Shown here: positions 1-10,812 of the stretch, in pieces
How the letters are laid out: every line of letters starts with the position of its first letter
Position numbering within the stretch: position 1 is the stretch's first letter
DNA from: Mucidula mucida
Lineage: Eukaryota; Basidiomycota; Agaricomycetes; Agaricales; Physalacriaceae
Direction of reading: 5' to 3'
DNA length: 32,205 nucleotides
NCBI GenBank assembly: GCA_015501055.1
Contig: JADNYV010000393.1
Span: 1 to 32,205, forward strand
Program-made: the position numbers and the translations under genes
Notes under the pieces: generated by a model
Databases searched by the model: none
The model's input: the letters and a program-made list of their open reading frames with translations, nothing else
Told to the model about the DNA's origin: nothing

Positions 1-740
1 ATACGCAAAACTAATCTGCCTGTATCTCTGCTCCATCGCGAGATGAAAAAACGCGCTGTTTACGCTCAACAGGTCTTCGAGGTCGAGCCGTGGGATACCA
101 TGCGCGATTTGAATCCAGATGTCGAATGGCAGCGATAGTGGGCGCTTTCCAGACATGGATGCGAGGGTGATTTTGGGGGAGACGGAGGTCGTGGTGGTAG
201 GACGTCAACAATAAGAGTGCCATGTTCGGCGCTGTCAAGAGAGTATGAGGCAAACCTGTCAATTATGTAACGGCAGGGTAGGAAGGAAAGGATGAAGCCA
301 AATGGGGAAATGGTGTTCCTGGACAACGTTCGGCATTACGGAGCGAACCTTCCCTTCGACACTTCAGACTTTAACATTGTGAAAAGGGATAAATGGAGCA
401 GCGGAGAAAAGTCAATGTCAGTAATTACCGCGACAGCTCGCAGTCCACTTCGCCCTTCTCAGCGCACCTAGAGCGGAACGAGGACATACACTGGCAGAAC
501 TCACAGTGTCACGCCACACGCCATGCCAGCGTACGCTTGCCAGGTCGCACGAATGTCCATTCGCGTCAATCCAGTCATTTTATTTGAACCCTGCCATCCT
601 TGTGCTTGACGTCGAGCTAGATAGTGGCGTTCTTCTCGCCCTACACGTGTGTTCTAGATTACCGACCGCTGTCAACGTTGTGATTCGCTATCGGCGTCGT
701 GTTGAATGCCCTGTAATGCGTACTTTAGCTTTACGGTTAC
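1..740. other. No confident gene
   Basis: Only short overlapping open frames are present. The best is on the minus strand at 11-262, an 83-codon frame that also continues off the left edge and could be the end of an exon. It has no motif I recognise and competes with another open frame at 66-326. I see no repeat, tRNA or transposon end here. Confidence 0.4.
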
Positions 741-744
741 TTCT

Positions 745-1425
745 TAGATTACAGCTCCGCTTCCAATTTCATCCAAATCGCACACGCAGGGTGATGTCTT
801 CGCTAGCGCCTCTTCTGGCAGCCTCGACAGACACCAGAATAGCGAGAGATTGACTGCTTCAGTGCATCTGCGCAAAATATCATCAAACAAGCGTGCATAA
901 TCCACAATCCGTTACCGTTTGCTGCCAGCGTCAACACTCACAGGGAGATATCTATCCTGTATGCTCCAATGAGACCAGCCTCATGTAAAAGCACATGCAG
1001 GCATCGGGAGCGCGGCAATTTCTCCAGCGTCTCCTGCCAATCTCCTTCGCCTTGACATAGTCTAGGTACATCGTTTTTACCGAGTTCAACCATCGGCGTG
1101 CTACGATTCAGCAAGTCAAACCGGACGCAGGGGTGAGAGGAAACTGTACCCCATCGACTGTCCTCCGGGCTTGTTCTGCTATGTCTAGAGAACGCGGCGA
1201 GAAGTCGTGACGATGGACAGTTGGATGGAGGGCGCCAACATGATGTCCGCAGTCACCAAGACAAAGCTAACTGGCGTGACGCGTAGTGGGGCACGGGCTG
1301 ACAGTGCCAGTAGTCTGTTAGTCATTATAAGAAAAGGTAGAGCATCGTACCCCAGGCATATCCAAAATATACACTCCCGTCTCCTCAATGTATTCAAGTC
1401 GCCGATCTTGAAACCCGGTCAAACG
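745..1425 (-). pseudogene. Decayed partial copy of the metallo-beta-lactamase gene
   Basis: This stretch aligns by eye, in the same orientation, with the 3' half of the intact gene at 10813-12144. Shared blocks include the run around 1257-1283 matching 11254-11282, the CGTCAACACTC block near 928 matching 10918, and GTACCCCAGGC at 1348 matching 11356. Similarity runs from just inside the parent stop codon to its fourth exon, then fades near 1425. The copy lacks exons 1-3, and with them the HxHxDH metal-binding motif. It has extra bases near 790-930 and no continuous frame; the longest open remnant is 1185-1397, where the core strand corresponding to SSFVLLGGD can still be read as VSFVLVTAD. 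I infer a dead partial duplicate, old enough to have lost its frame. Confidence 0.75.
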
Positions 1426-3883
1426 CCCATAACCATCAAGGTGAAGTCGAGTTAAGGTGATCCGGACAGCGACGACGGATTCGTGCGTTTATCAGAGATA
1501 CAATAGGTTCAGAATCAGTAAGCGATACGGAGGCGCGTGGCAAACGTTGTTTGGGTCCTAGAACAAAGATCAACGGCGGCGCCGAATGTATACACTGGGG
1601 CCCGCCGAAGTCAAAGTCGCGTCGCGCACGCTGTAGCGACGAAGGAGACAGCGTGGCGAGGGAAGAGACGCCACGTTATGCCTGAATAAAAAGTACAGCA
1701 TCCCCGTAAGAATCAGTCTTAATCCCAGAATAAATTACAGTTCCATTTGCACGCTCGCACAACAAGAGAACCAAGACAAATCACGGAGGGTATCCGAAGA
1801 AAATAGTGGTGCAGGTCCGGATGGGCTGGGGCTGCCCGGTGTCGGTCAAACTAGATGAGAGAACGAAGATCACGCCTACCAGTTCGCCTGGATGTTACGG
1901 TACGAGAGACCTCGACAAAGGGGAAGTACAAGCTTCCATGAAGTCAAACAAAGTAATGCTTGCCTTGATATTAGGACGTGAAATGTTGCGAGGGGTCTGG
2001 TACAAGAGCGCTGTCACTGGTCAGTTAAGGGAGGTTACAGTACAAGTCAAGAAATCGGTCAAACCAGATGATCGACGGGAGAGCCGATTTTCTTCAAATC
2101 GAGAGGTAAGACAGGTCTAGAGAAACGTAGCAGAGGAGAAGCGGTAATTTGAATGTTACTTACCTCTTAGGAAACAGATCACTCGGCGCCTGGAGCAATA
2201 TTCTCAGTAGAACGTCGACTAGGAAAGACACGCACATACTTGATATAGTACACTGAATAAAGTTGGAATGAATTCGTTCAAAGGTATATGGGAGAAAGGC
2301 TGAGAGCAGTGCATAAGGAGAAATGTGGCAGAAGGAGGCATGATTTCAACTCACCAAACTTGTCCCATTTTGTACCACGCTTCCGTGCACGAGACACTTC
2401 AATCATCCGCGCATATCCTAGTCCATTTCTTGTCATTCTTTACCGGCCAGCCCTCAATGTTCCAAAAAACCACACAATCCAAAAACCAAGAAACACACCC
2501 GGAACGCCGCTCCCAGCCGCGATTTGTAGCCATGGCGGTCTTCAAGTCCTCAAGTTCCAGCATTTTGGTGAGTTGGAAGATTGTCCAAGTGCGCGTCTAC
2601 GCGGATAGAACCCGTATCGTGGGGGTATTGCGGCGGCAAAGAGGGAAAGCCAAGTCGAGTCGCCAAGATTGAGACACGCTAAGACTGATGAGCGGCGGAA
2701 AGAGATCGCTTGCAGCGGACAACGATGAAGGTAGCGCGAAGAGATGGTGAGAGTACGAAAACAAGCGCATACAGTAAGCGTGATAGGCACGTGCCGAGCT
2801 CAGTTGCCCTTGACGTTTGACTATCTTTTTGAACTTCTTATCGCCGTTTTGAAGGTATTTCGATGCCTTTCAATGTGTCAATGAGTTCAAGATGTGGCCA
2901 GGCGTAGAGGAAGGAACGCAGTGGGCAAGGGACTTAATAGCGCGTCTCAAATTACAACGGGGGCTTGGTCGGAGAGGCACTTGCTGCTAGTGATGTGTTT
3001 TTTCCGCGGCGAAAAACCCACCTCCACAAGTTACGACCGATTATAACGCACTCCGAGTTCTCAGCTATAGGTCGAACGCATTTCAACACTCCGGTCTCAA
3101 CGCATCGCGCTAGGCTCTAGCTTTGAACGTGGACTACAGCTACGCCTACGGATGCAGCGAGCTTGCATTGCTCAAACACTGCAACCAGTTCTCCGGCACT
3201 GCTCACCCCAAGCCTCTACGTCGCGTCGACTCTTAGATCTTGTTTGACGCCATTTCAGTCCAAATGATTGGACCCAAAGGCTCAGCCCCTCGCTGAATTG
3301 ACTCTCAGTCGTTTTCAGCCTCGCCAGATCGCTGCCTGATGACCAACATCGCGCAGTGTCCCCAGCGCGTTTGTTCGTTTCATTCCTGTTGGAGTTGCAT
3401 TTCTGACCTGCCTCTTTCAAGCCAGGCCATACACCATTCATAATGATAGCCTCTCGTGGGAGGCAGCACTGAACGTCGAGGTTAACGTGATCTCAAAGCT
3501 ACAGAATATTCCAATCAATGAATGTACTGAAAGGCATAGAAGAATCCGGAGCACTCAGCACACCGACGAAATCCATTGCGGACGATTCGATACTGGATGA
3601 CATCGTTGCCGAGTGTGGGCACCTATAGGTATCGGCTGTCTTCTTCCGCTGAATTGCGCTTTACAGTCGGTGTTTTCCAGTGTCTGCGAACGATACTCAA
3701 GAAATCAATTCATTTCGACTTTTATGAAGATTTCAATTTAATAAACGTCGCTTCGCTGGGAATCCGAAGGGCGTGCGACTGGCTGTTTGAACGGGCGATT
3801 CACGAGAAGCTCAAGCTATCGATGTTGCGCCTACACCCATACATCGTGAGTCCATTTTATCGATTGTCACCGAGTCGGAATGC
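1426..3883. other. Gene-poor stretch, nothing confidently coding
   Basis: Open frames of 60-133 codons occur on both strands (for example 1806-2120, 2288-2672 and 3576-3977, all plus), but none shows a recognisable motif and no splice sites link them into a convincing model. The 3576-3977 frame has a mildly protein-like middle and could be an exon remnant. No transposon ends, tandem repeats or RNA genes were seen. Confidence 0.4.
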
Positions 3884-4541
3884 TCACCCAGGCGGCCCAG
3901 TGGCACAACCAGAGCCGCTTCCGGTGACGAGAATTGGGCCATGTAAGGGGCAACCATTCTGCCCGCCAGACTCGTAGAAGTTGGTTTGGTTGGGGACACC
4001 GGAGTAGCTGATGGATTTCACAGAGATGCCGTTGCCGAGGAAGACGCATTCGCCGGGGGTCACGCCGGGGCTCCTCGCGATGACAGAGCCTGCACAGTTT
4101 GCGCAGTGGAAGCCCACAAAGGATATCTTCGTCTGCCACACAGCACATCCATCGTTCCTGGCACAAAATACGAGCCACGGCTGCCGTCCCCCAATCCGTC
4201 AGCTATCGCGTAGCCTACTTGCCACGGCGAGTCCACCACGTCTACGCCGCCCCGTTCCTTGCCGTTGCCTGTAGCTCGTTGGGGAGATAGAAAAGTGATA
4301 GACCTCAGATACGATGATGGTCCAGTGCCGTCGATGCCTGGCCTACTGGGTGATATTCAAGGGTCCATTGGATAGCGGTAAGGGGATCTGTCGTGGTCGT
4401 GGTTACAGAATAGCATAAGAGAAATCCAAAGGGCATCGACGTAGTCCAAGTCCAAGTGCCGTTCCCAACACGTGACGCACCTCGCAGCTGTGAATTCGCG
4501 TTAACGCTGACAGCGAAGTATAGACTTGATGGATGCGCCAT
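3884..4541 (-). pseudogene. Possible broken small gene (unrecognised)
   Basis: Three minus-strand frames look protein-like but do not join cleanly. The 5' part is at 4305-4541. A glycine-rich stretch reading VGYAIADGLGDGSRGSYF lies near 4165-4220 in another frame. The 3' frame at 3884-4141 encodes a Gly/Ser/Cys-rich tail (FHCANC, NGCPLHGPI, GSGCATGPPG). Scattered cysteines in a short Gly/Ser-rich product recall fungal small secreted proteins, but I see no clear signal peptide, and this is inference only. The frame changes may be unrecognised introns or true breaks. It lies immediately left of the large transposon at 4622, whose insertion would have displaced its upstream region. It may equally be non-coding. 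Confidence 0.25.
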
Positions 4542-4613
4542 ATACCTTTGTAACAGCTATATACTAAAACGTAGCCTGCCCAAATATTGGAAGTACCTCT
4601 AAATTGCGGTCAC

Positions 4614-4621
4614 TACTCATA
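4614..4621. repeat. Left copy of 8-bp direct repeat (probable target duplication)
   Basis: TACTCATA abuts the left inverted repeat and recurs at 10797-10804. The bases on either side differ (C before the left copy, G before the right), so the repeat is at most 8 bp. Confidence 0.7.
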
Positions 4622-4663
4622 CCCAGTGAAAAGAGGGTCGATGCAGGTCGCGGCCGATCGAAG
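4622..4663 (+). repeat. Left terminal inverted repeat of the Tnp2-type element
   Basis: The repeat starts CCCAGTGAAAAGAGGGTCGA and ends GGCCGATCGAAG. It is the exact reverse complement of 10753-10794 over 42 bases. It begins CCCAGTG rather than the CACTA of plant EnSpm elements. Confidence 0.93.
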
Positions 4664-4875
4664 CAGGTCGCACCCGATATGAGGTAAATCAATGATTTAT
4701 CGAGGTGTCTTGACGAGAGAGCATACGTCGATATGGTCGACGCTTGTCGAGACATTTTGGAGCAACTATCAAAGCATATCGACGAAATTATGTTTGCTTA
4801 GGATTTCCATTCAATTCTGGCTTCGATGCCAATTGAGGTCTATCGATGTAGTTGTCGTGGCATATCGAGACATGT
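4664..4875. repeat. Subterminal TCGA-motif cluster
   Basis: Just inside the left inverted repeat, short motifs built on ATCGA or GTCGA recur in both orientations, for example TTTATCGAGGTG, TACGTCGATATGGTCGACG, CATATCGACG, TCTATCGATG and CATATCGAGACATG. EnSpm/CACTA elements typically have subterminal arrays bound by their accessory protein, so these are candidate binding sites. A weaker set (CCTCGATG, ACTCGAC) lies at 10700-10752 inside the other end. Confidence 0.5.
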
Positions 4876-4973
4876 TTTTGGCACCCTGACGAATACATAT
4901 ATCTCGTAAAAAGAACCTGCACCGATAACCACGCCACTACTCCCACTGAACACTGCTTCTCGCACAGATGATA

Positions 4974-7163
4974 TCAACCAGATCCTTCTATCCCGCTATC
5001 GATGTTGTTCTCATGGCGTGCCGGCTCATCGACATTGACTGACTTCCCCTTGCTCGCCACATGTGCTTTCCAGTCTTTATCAAAGTCCGCCTGTTTGCCC
5101 GTGCCGCCGTGTTTATCGTACCATGCACGAGAAAATTCACCTCTAATAGAGTAGTAGTTAGCATCAGCATAGTTTAAAGCAAGATAACTCTTACTTTGCA
5201 CTGTGTGTCGTTAGTGGTACCATCAACTTTCCTGAGCGCTTCTTCTTGGTTGAGGCTACCTCATTTCCAGAAGCTGCAGACAGCGCAACTGCGGTAACGA
5301 TTACAGGCCTTGCAGGCGGCGCACTGAACGAAGTTGGTGTGACATCGGATGCCAACTTTGGGAGTGGCTTCGCTGGTGGGTTGCCGATAGCCTTGAGAGG
5401 AGCCGGTAACGGGATTGATGAGGCCGAGGCAACACTGGTATGGACAGGAGCAGCCACGGGCACTGTGGATTTCATAGATCTCGGCATCTCGTCGTCGACT
5501 ACTGCATCCTGGTCTTGTACTTCTGGTCGTACTACCGTGTCTGAGTCTCGTTCTGCGAAAGATGTAGTCGGCTTGTCTATATTGATATCAGGCAATGCGG
5601 GTGGGGTGACTGGTGTCTCTGGATCATCTGTTGGAGGAGGTGACACCGCCGGCTGTGGTCTTGAGCTTTTGACCGACCTAGATGATTCAAAGTCACATTT
5701 AACTCAGAGAAAACAGAAGATAAGAAGACATACAGCGAGCTCTTGAACTTTCCCTTTTGATTTAACTTCGGAGGAACTGATTTGGATGCGGAAACAACCT
5801 CGGGATGTTTGGACGGCGATTTGGGCGGAGGCTCCACCGAGCTGGAGGTCACGATATTAGGAGTTGGACTGACTGAAGCCGTGTCAGCCGTAGCGGCCGT
5901 CGCGCTAGCTGTAGCAGGCACTGCCATCTGTATATATTTGTCAGTGCGAGGCTAAGAGAACGTAACGTGCATACCTCGGTGGAATCCATATCCACCTCCA
6001 TCATAGGCTTGATATCTTCCGTCTTGCAGTGCTTAGAACGGCCGCTGTCATCTTCCGGCTCAAGAGCGCTGCTACTAGCGGCAGTGTTACGTTCACAAGC
6101 CCGTTTTGTCTTGTGTGCACCGGGAAAGGTGGTTGTATGCCAGGATGTATGTAGGTTGGTTATCAGCTGGCTTGCCTTCCAATTATTATGGCAGAAGCGA
6201 GCCTCCTCTACCTCGCTGTTCAGAGTGTAGAAAAAATACCGTTTCGCATCAATGTTATAATCCGACCACGTTTTCGCGCTCCATCCCTTCTCTTTAGAGC
6301 ACACAGAATCTCGCGTACAGTGATCAGAATTTCCTTGCACCTGCGACTTGAGAGTGGTGCTCCATTGGCGTCCTCGAAGTATGGGATGAACGGCTTTTTG
6401 TCCGAGGTGGGCGCAGTTCCGACAGTGAGAGCGCGGGAATATGAGGTCTTGTGCCAATAATTGCACTGGTAATCGTCTTCTTGAAGGGGAGCCAGTGGTG
6501 GGCCTACAACAAGTGATTGACGTGCTGCTGCGGCATTCAGAATGGGTGGCGTTGGTGCAATGAGGGCAGATTGATGGCGCAATGAGTCCGGGTCAATCTT
6601 GATATCGGGCCCAGAGGAGCCGACCTGTTTCGTGAGGATGGAAAGAATGGTCTCGTAATGAGATCTGTAAATTGTGTCAAGACAAAAACATGGGAAGGCT
6701 GTTGCGCAACAACGCACTTTGTGACGGCAAGCTCGGTTTCTAAACGTGCACACTGTATCCGCAGTTGAACATTCTCAGTCCGTAGCTGGTGAACTTCCTC
6801 AAGCTGCGATACGCGACTCGAAGGGCCTCCACTCGAGAAACGCGGCAAACCCTCCGAGTGTCCTAAGGGACTACTGCCCCAGCTGCTACTGCGAGAGTGC
6901 ATGGAACCCAATGCAGGAGAGCCTCTTCCAATGCTTTGCGACCTAAAGCTAGAGGAAGAAGGAGCTGGAGAACGGGACATGCTTCGAGTATGTGAAAAGA
7001 GACCAGAATTAGTAGCAGGGTAAGGGAAAGAACTTGACATATTATCATCAGAGTCATTAAGACTGATTCCAAAGTTATCTAGGCCGGCGAGGCTATCGGA
7101 ATCCGACTTGTTCAGGTCGTGAGTATGAGGAAGGGAAAGCTGGGGATAGAACATGTCGTCCAT
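4974..7163 (-). pseudogene. Second gene of the Tnp2-type element, frameshifted
   Basis: The ATG is at 7161-7163 (MDDMFYPQLS). Exon 1 (6718-7163) encodes a Ser-rich region, then a coiled coil (VHQLRTENVQLRIQCARLET). An intron at 6665-6717 (GTGCGT...ACAG) joins in frame to SHYETILSILTKQV. A conserved block follows, with PFIPYFEDANGAPLSSRR and, after a break, GWSAKTWSDY and CHNNWKASQLI. Between these halves (about 6284-6299) the reading frame shifts by one base with no plausible intron, so the copy is broken. Introns at about 5928-5973 and 5650-5733 lead to a Pro/Ser/Thr-rich region, and a last fragment (4974-5201) can only be reached by another uncertain junction. The block order matches the second gene I know from related basidiomycete elements. 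Its role is unknown; by analogy with EnSpm TnpA it may bind DNA. Confidence 0.65.
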
Positions 7164-7231
7164 ACTAAAGTTCGAGGTAGAGTTGAACGTAGCTTACATA
7201 AACTTGTGTGATATAATGACATGCACATATT

Positions 7232-10200
7232 CTACTCTTCATCTAAGTCTTCAATGAATCCCAGTTGCTCCATTAATGCCATTCCCGGACGATGTGTAAC
7301 ATACCACCAATTTTTTTCAGATCCATCGTGATGTGTTGTGGCGTACTGATGATCAGGCGCTACAAGAACGATTGTCTTAATGTTCTTAACCGGAATACAG
7401 ACAATCCCCTGGTTGCCAAGATGCTGAGCGGACCAATACATATTTGAGGACTCCTTCAAGAGATCTGTATCTGGCATGCCAAGCAGAGCAAGAAGAGCAA
7501 CAGTTTTGATATCACCATTGCAGCGCAACCGAGTGAAGTAAAGCACTTCTCCAATGCGCTCTTCGTCGTCAATGATACACTATGATGAGATCAACATTAC
7601 GGTCCTATAGATAATATGAAGGCAGATTATACCTTAACACATCGTGCACGTCGTACCCCTCGGGTAGTTGGCTGAGCTTCTTTCCATAGTGTTCGTGCGA
7701 TATATCCAGAAGGCAAGCGTAAACGTGCCCATCTCTGTACCTTTCTCCACCGAATATCATTGCTGTCGCCTCCTTCCTGTGTTACCCATTTTTGGATCGC
7801 CTCCAATTCTGATAGCCGTACAGCACGCTCGCAGTTGTCCTTAGCTCCTAGAAGTACATATCCATCGTGGAGATCAAGACCTCCTCGAGGAATGATAACT
7901 TCAGGCTCTCTCAAATCGGAAATGAGTGCTTCGAGTGCGTTCACATGACAGCGACGTACACCTCGCTGCTCGAAGTTGGAAAACATGTTTAATGGCTGTC
8001 GCAATTCGAGTCCAAGACTGCCAATCATGCGCTCGATAGCCCATTGAGCGTAGACGATACCAGGACCAATACGCTCCGTTTCACGGGGGAAGTGGGTCAT
8101 TGTATGAATGCATGGTCGAACAAAATGTATGCGATCCTCTCGACGCTGATAGTAGAGCTCCTCATATTCATCAGAGAATTCAACAAGTAGTTGATATGAT
8201 TCCGTCAGATCCTCGCGTGGTATTACTAGCTGCATGAGCAAGAGGAACCCCCGTGCACACTTGCAGTAGTTACGCCAATAAGGCATCGGAAGAATGCCGT
8301 AGAGAAGTGCAGGTCCCATGCAGAAGAAGTAGAGGAGGTATTCCCATGCTTTATATCCACTGTTAATCTTTTCGGCTGGATTGCGAGGAGGACGATCAAA
8401 TGAACCAGGTATATATTGGAGCGTATCAGCAACAGCTTGGCCGTGCTGCTTCCAGACATCGCCTTTGAGAACTGCCCATGGCCAAAGACTTGGATCATCG
8501 GTGACAGCATGGGTGAACGTACCGCGCCAGAGTGGTATCAGAAGATCCGGGATATTCAAGCAGGGTAAATGCATGATGTCGAGAGGGAACATGCGTGGGA
8601 TTCCCAAGATATGCTCTCGGGGAAGCCCACTGAAAATGGTTGGCTTACAGATGCCCGTATTCAGACGATTTGCCTGAAACTCAGCTTGATCTCTGGAGTT
8701 CATGACCTTTCTGAGATCGCGCCAATAACTTTTCTCTGCCTCCTCTGGCTCGAAATCATCAAGAAGTTCTGGCAGATCAACATCGTCATGGTCGCACCCG
8801 GCAACATTGTAGTCGCCATCAGGTTTTAAGCGTGCGGGATAGTACTGGGAGGCGCCTTCCTTCTGTCAGCCAACAATAGGACATCGCAGTCGACAGTGTA
8901 TTTTACCTTGATGGCCAACAGTACCGCTGATTGCGGCCATCACTGGTCCATTGGCGGTAACAAGGGCAAGAAAGGGATGGGAAATGAAAGTCTCGTTGTG
9001 ATCCGCTCTCCAAATCTTGAGTCCGTCGCGCTGAAGCGCGGAAAGATGAAACAAGCCAGGAAAGAGGAAGCTATCTAGATTCTTCGGTTTGTGTGGTCCC
9101 GGAATAAATCCGCCGGGAAGAACATGTCTCTTTTTATAGCGTACATTCGGGTCATGGTTACATATGATCCAAATGTAAACCCAACACTCCGAAACCTTGC
9201 TTCGATAAAGCTGAGCACCATCAATAGAAAGAACAAGTATCATGTCCTCATCTTTGATACGCCCCTCTTGAACAGCATTGAGATAATCAAGCCCATCGAA
9301 GAAGTCTGTCAGTGGCGTGTCAAATCCATCATCTGATCCCAGTTCCTCTAGGATACAACGCGTATAATCAAGTCGATACTGAAGGGCACGTGCGCCCTCG
9401 GGAGTACGCCAAAGGGCTTGGAGCTGTGGTGCGAGAAGGAGGGTAATGAAGCGCTTCCGAGGTGTTTTGGTACCTGGATGATATTGCTGCTCACTGCAGA
9501 CAGGGCACAGTAGCGCCTCTCTGAGCGGTCCAGTGAAACCCACACAGGATTTGGGACACATGTCCCGGTATACAGGCGTGATGCCGGTGAGACTGCTGAT
9601 CTGCTTCTTCACTTCGTAGAAGCTGAGGACACGACAAGAAGGAAAGCGACGGAGAATGGCACGGCGAGCAGCGGTGTATGTAGCCTCTGAAGCGTTGTCG
9701 ATGGCAAGATAGAGATCAATGGAGAAGCGAAGATCATCGTCGTCGACCTTCAGTTCCTCCTCAGGCGGATTCTCGATCACATCTAGAATATCTGAATCGA
9801 GAGGTTCGATATCACTGTGCAGAGTAGCACCCTTAAGCGCATCAATGAACGCCTGTGCCAGTTTGAGATCACCAAGAATGGGAACTCCCATCTCCTCTTC
9901 TCGTGGATTGTCGGATTGTCGCTCCGGTGGAAATTGGGACTGGCCTCCCGATGAAGCAGCTGCTTGAGCAGCAAGCTCTTCATCTCTGCGAGCTGCCGCT
10001 AATGCAGCGGCCTCGCGAATGAGCCTTTCTGCAGCTTGTGCATTGGCAAGTTCGGCCGCGTGTGGATCAAGATCGTCGTCAAAATCCTCATTGAATGAAG
10101 CAGGAGAGGATAATAACGGAGATAATGGCACAGGAGGAGAGTCTACATCCATCATCTACAGACATAGAAATGCTCAGTTGAAGTCAATACTATATGTATA

Positions 10201-10511
10201 ATGCTACTCACCTTATCCATACCTGGATCGAGCTCCCTATCGAAGTCGGGCACATTTTCAAGATTTAGTTGTGCCCTCAAGTTGCCCTGAGTCAAGTCAT
10301 TGGAAGGACCAGCGGAAGGTATGTCTGATGCTCCTTGCGAGTCTTGTCCTGCATCGATGTTCAAAGCCGCCAGTGCTGCTTGCGAGGATGCGGCAATGGA
10401 TAGTGCGATGGCAGCTCGTGCGTGTTTGTTCCGAGTAGAGTATGCTAATATTTTGTGCCCGCCGCATTTTGGACAGTAGCAGACTTCCAAGCCGTCATCT
10501 GAGGTATCCAT
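7232..10511 (-). pseudogene. Tnp2-type (EnSpm/CACTA) transposase with one premature stop
   Basis: This is a predicted DDE transposase acting on the element's own ends. Exons are 10212-10511, 7633-10155 and 7232-7579, with introns of 56 and 53 bp, all phase 0. They total 1057 codons. The ATG at 10509-10511 starts MDTSDDGLEVCYCPKCGG, a CxxC N-terminal motif. The catalytic core has VLSIDGAQLY (first Asp, about residue 365), FPLDIMHLPCLN (second acidic/His motif), and AQWAIERMIGSLG (Glu). Exon 3 encodes the conserved C-terminal segment (LYFTRL, IPVKNIKTIVLV). A TGA at 8866-8868 interrupts otherwise continuous frame between CPIVG and QKEGASQYYPARLKP. I recall Arg near this place in relatives, so a CGA-to-TGA transition is likely. 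With that one exception the gene is open, so it decayed recently or the stop is a sequence error. Confidence 0.85.
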
Positions 10512-10752
10512 AAAGTCAATGCTATTGGCACGATGATAGTAGCGAGTAAAGTGCGTGTAGAACACGTGCAGAGAGTGGCCGGGTACAGATGACGTACTTC
10601 CTCCTTGTAATTTGGAGGTTCGCCAAGGTAGAAATCTGACATAGCCCCTATATACATGAATTTCCGAAATGCCTTGCTCGGGGCGAGAGGCATTCTCAAA
10701 ATGCCTCGATGTACTTGATGGGACTCGACTTCCCCTGACTTCCCTCAGATTC

Positions 10753-10794
10753 CTTCGATCGGCCGCGACCTGCATCGACCCTCTTTTCACTGGG
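10753..10794 (-). repeat. Right terminal inverted repeat of the Tnp2-type element
   Basis: It begins CTTCGATCGGCC and ends TTTTCACTGGG, and is the perfect reverse complement of 4622-4663. The next bases are AG, then the direct repeat TACTCATA. Confidence 0.93.
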
Positions 10795-10796
10795 AG

Positions 10797-10804
10797 TACT
10801 CATA
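10797..10804. repeat. Right copy of 8-bp direct repeat (probable target duplication)
   Basis: TACTCATA lies two bases beyond the right inverted repeat and 8 bp from the stop codon of the neighbouring metallo-beta-lactamase-like gene (10813-10815). Confidence 0.7.
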
Positions 10805-10812
10805 GTCCAAAT

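Larger units (their letters stand above)
4622..10796 (-). mobile_element. Full-length Tnp2/EnSpm (CACTA-like) DNA transposon
   Basis: The element is bounded by 42-bp perfect terminal inverted repeats (4622-4663 and 10753-10794) and flanked by the 8-bp direct repeat TACTCATA (4614-4621 and 10797-10804). It carries two minus-strand genes in the order usual for basidiomycete members of this group: a multi-exon Tnp2-type transposase (7232-10511), then a second gene encoding a coiled-coil and Pro/Ser-rich protein (4974-7163). Both are damaged, so the copy is probably non-autonomous now. The exact ends are slightly ambiguous because the right repeat is followed by two extra bases (AG) before the direct repeat. 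Perfect TIRs with only a few coding lesions suggest a fairly recent insertion. Confidence 0.88.

Noticed and set aside
1806..2120. 104-codon plus-strand frame as a small gene
   Set aside because: No recognisable motif, no neighbouring exon, and its length is within what chance gives in this composition.
4935..4939. CACTA pentamer as a possible transposon end
   Set aside because: A chance match with no inverted partner; the 42-bp inverted repeats at 4622 and 10794 define the element.
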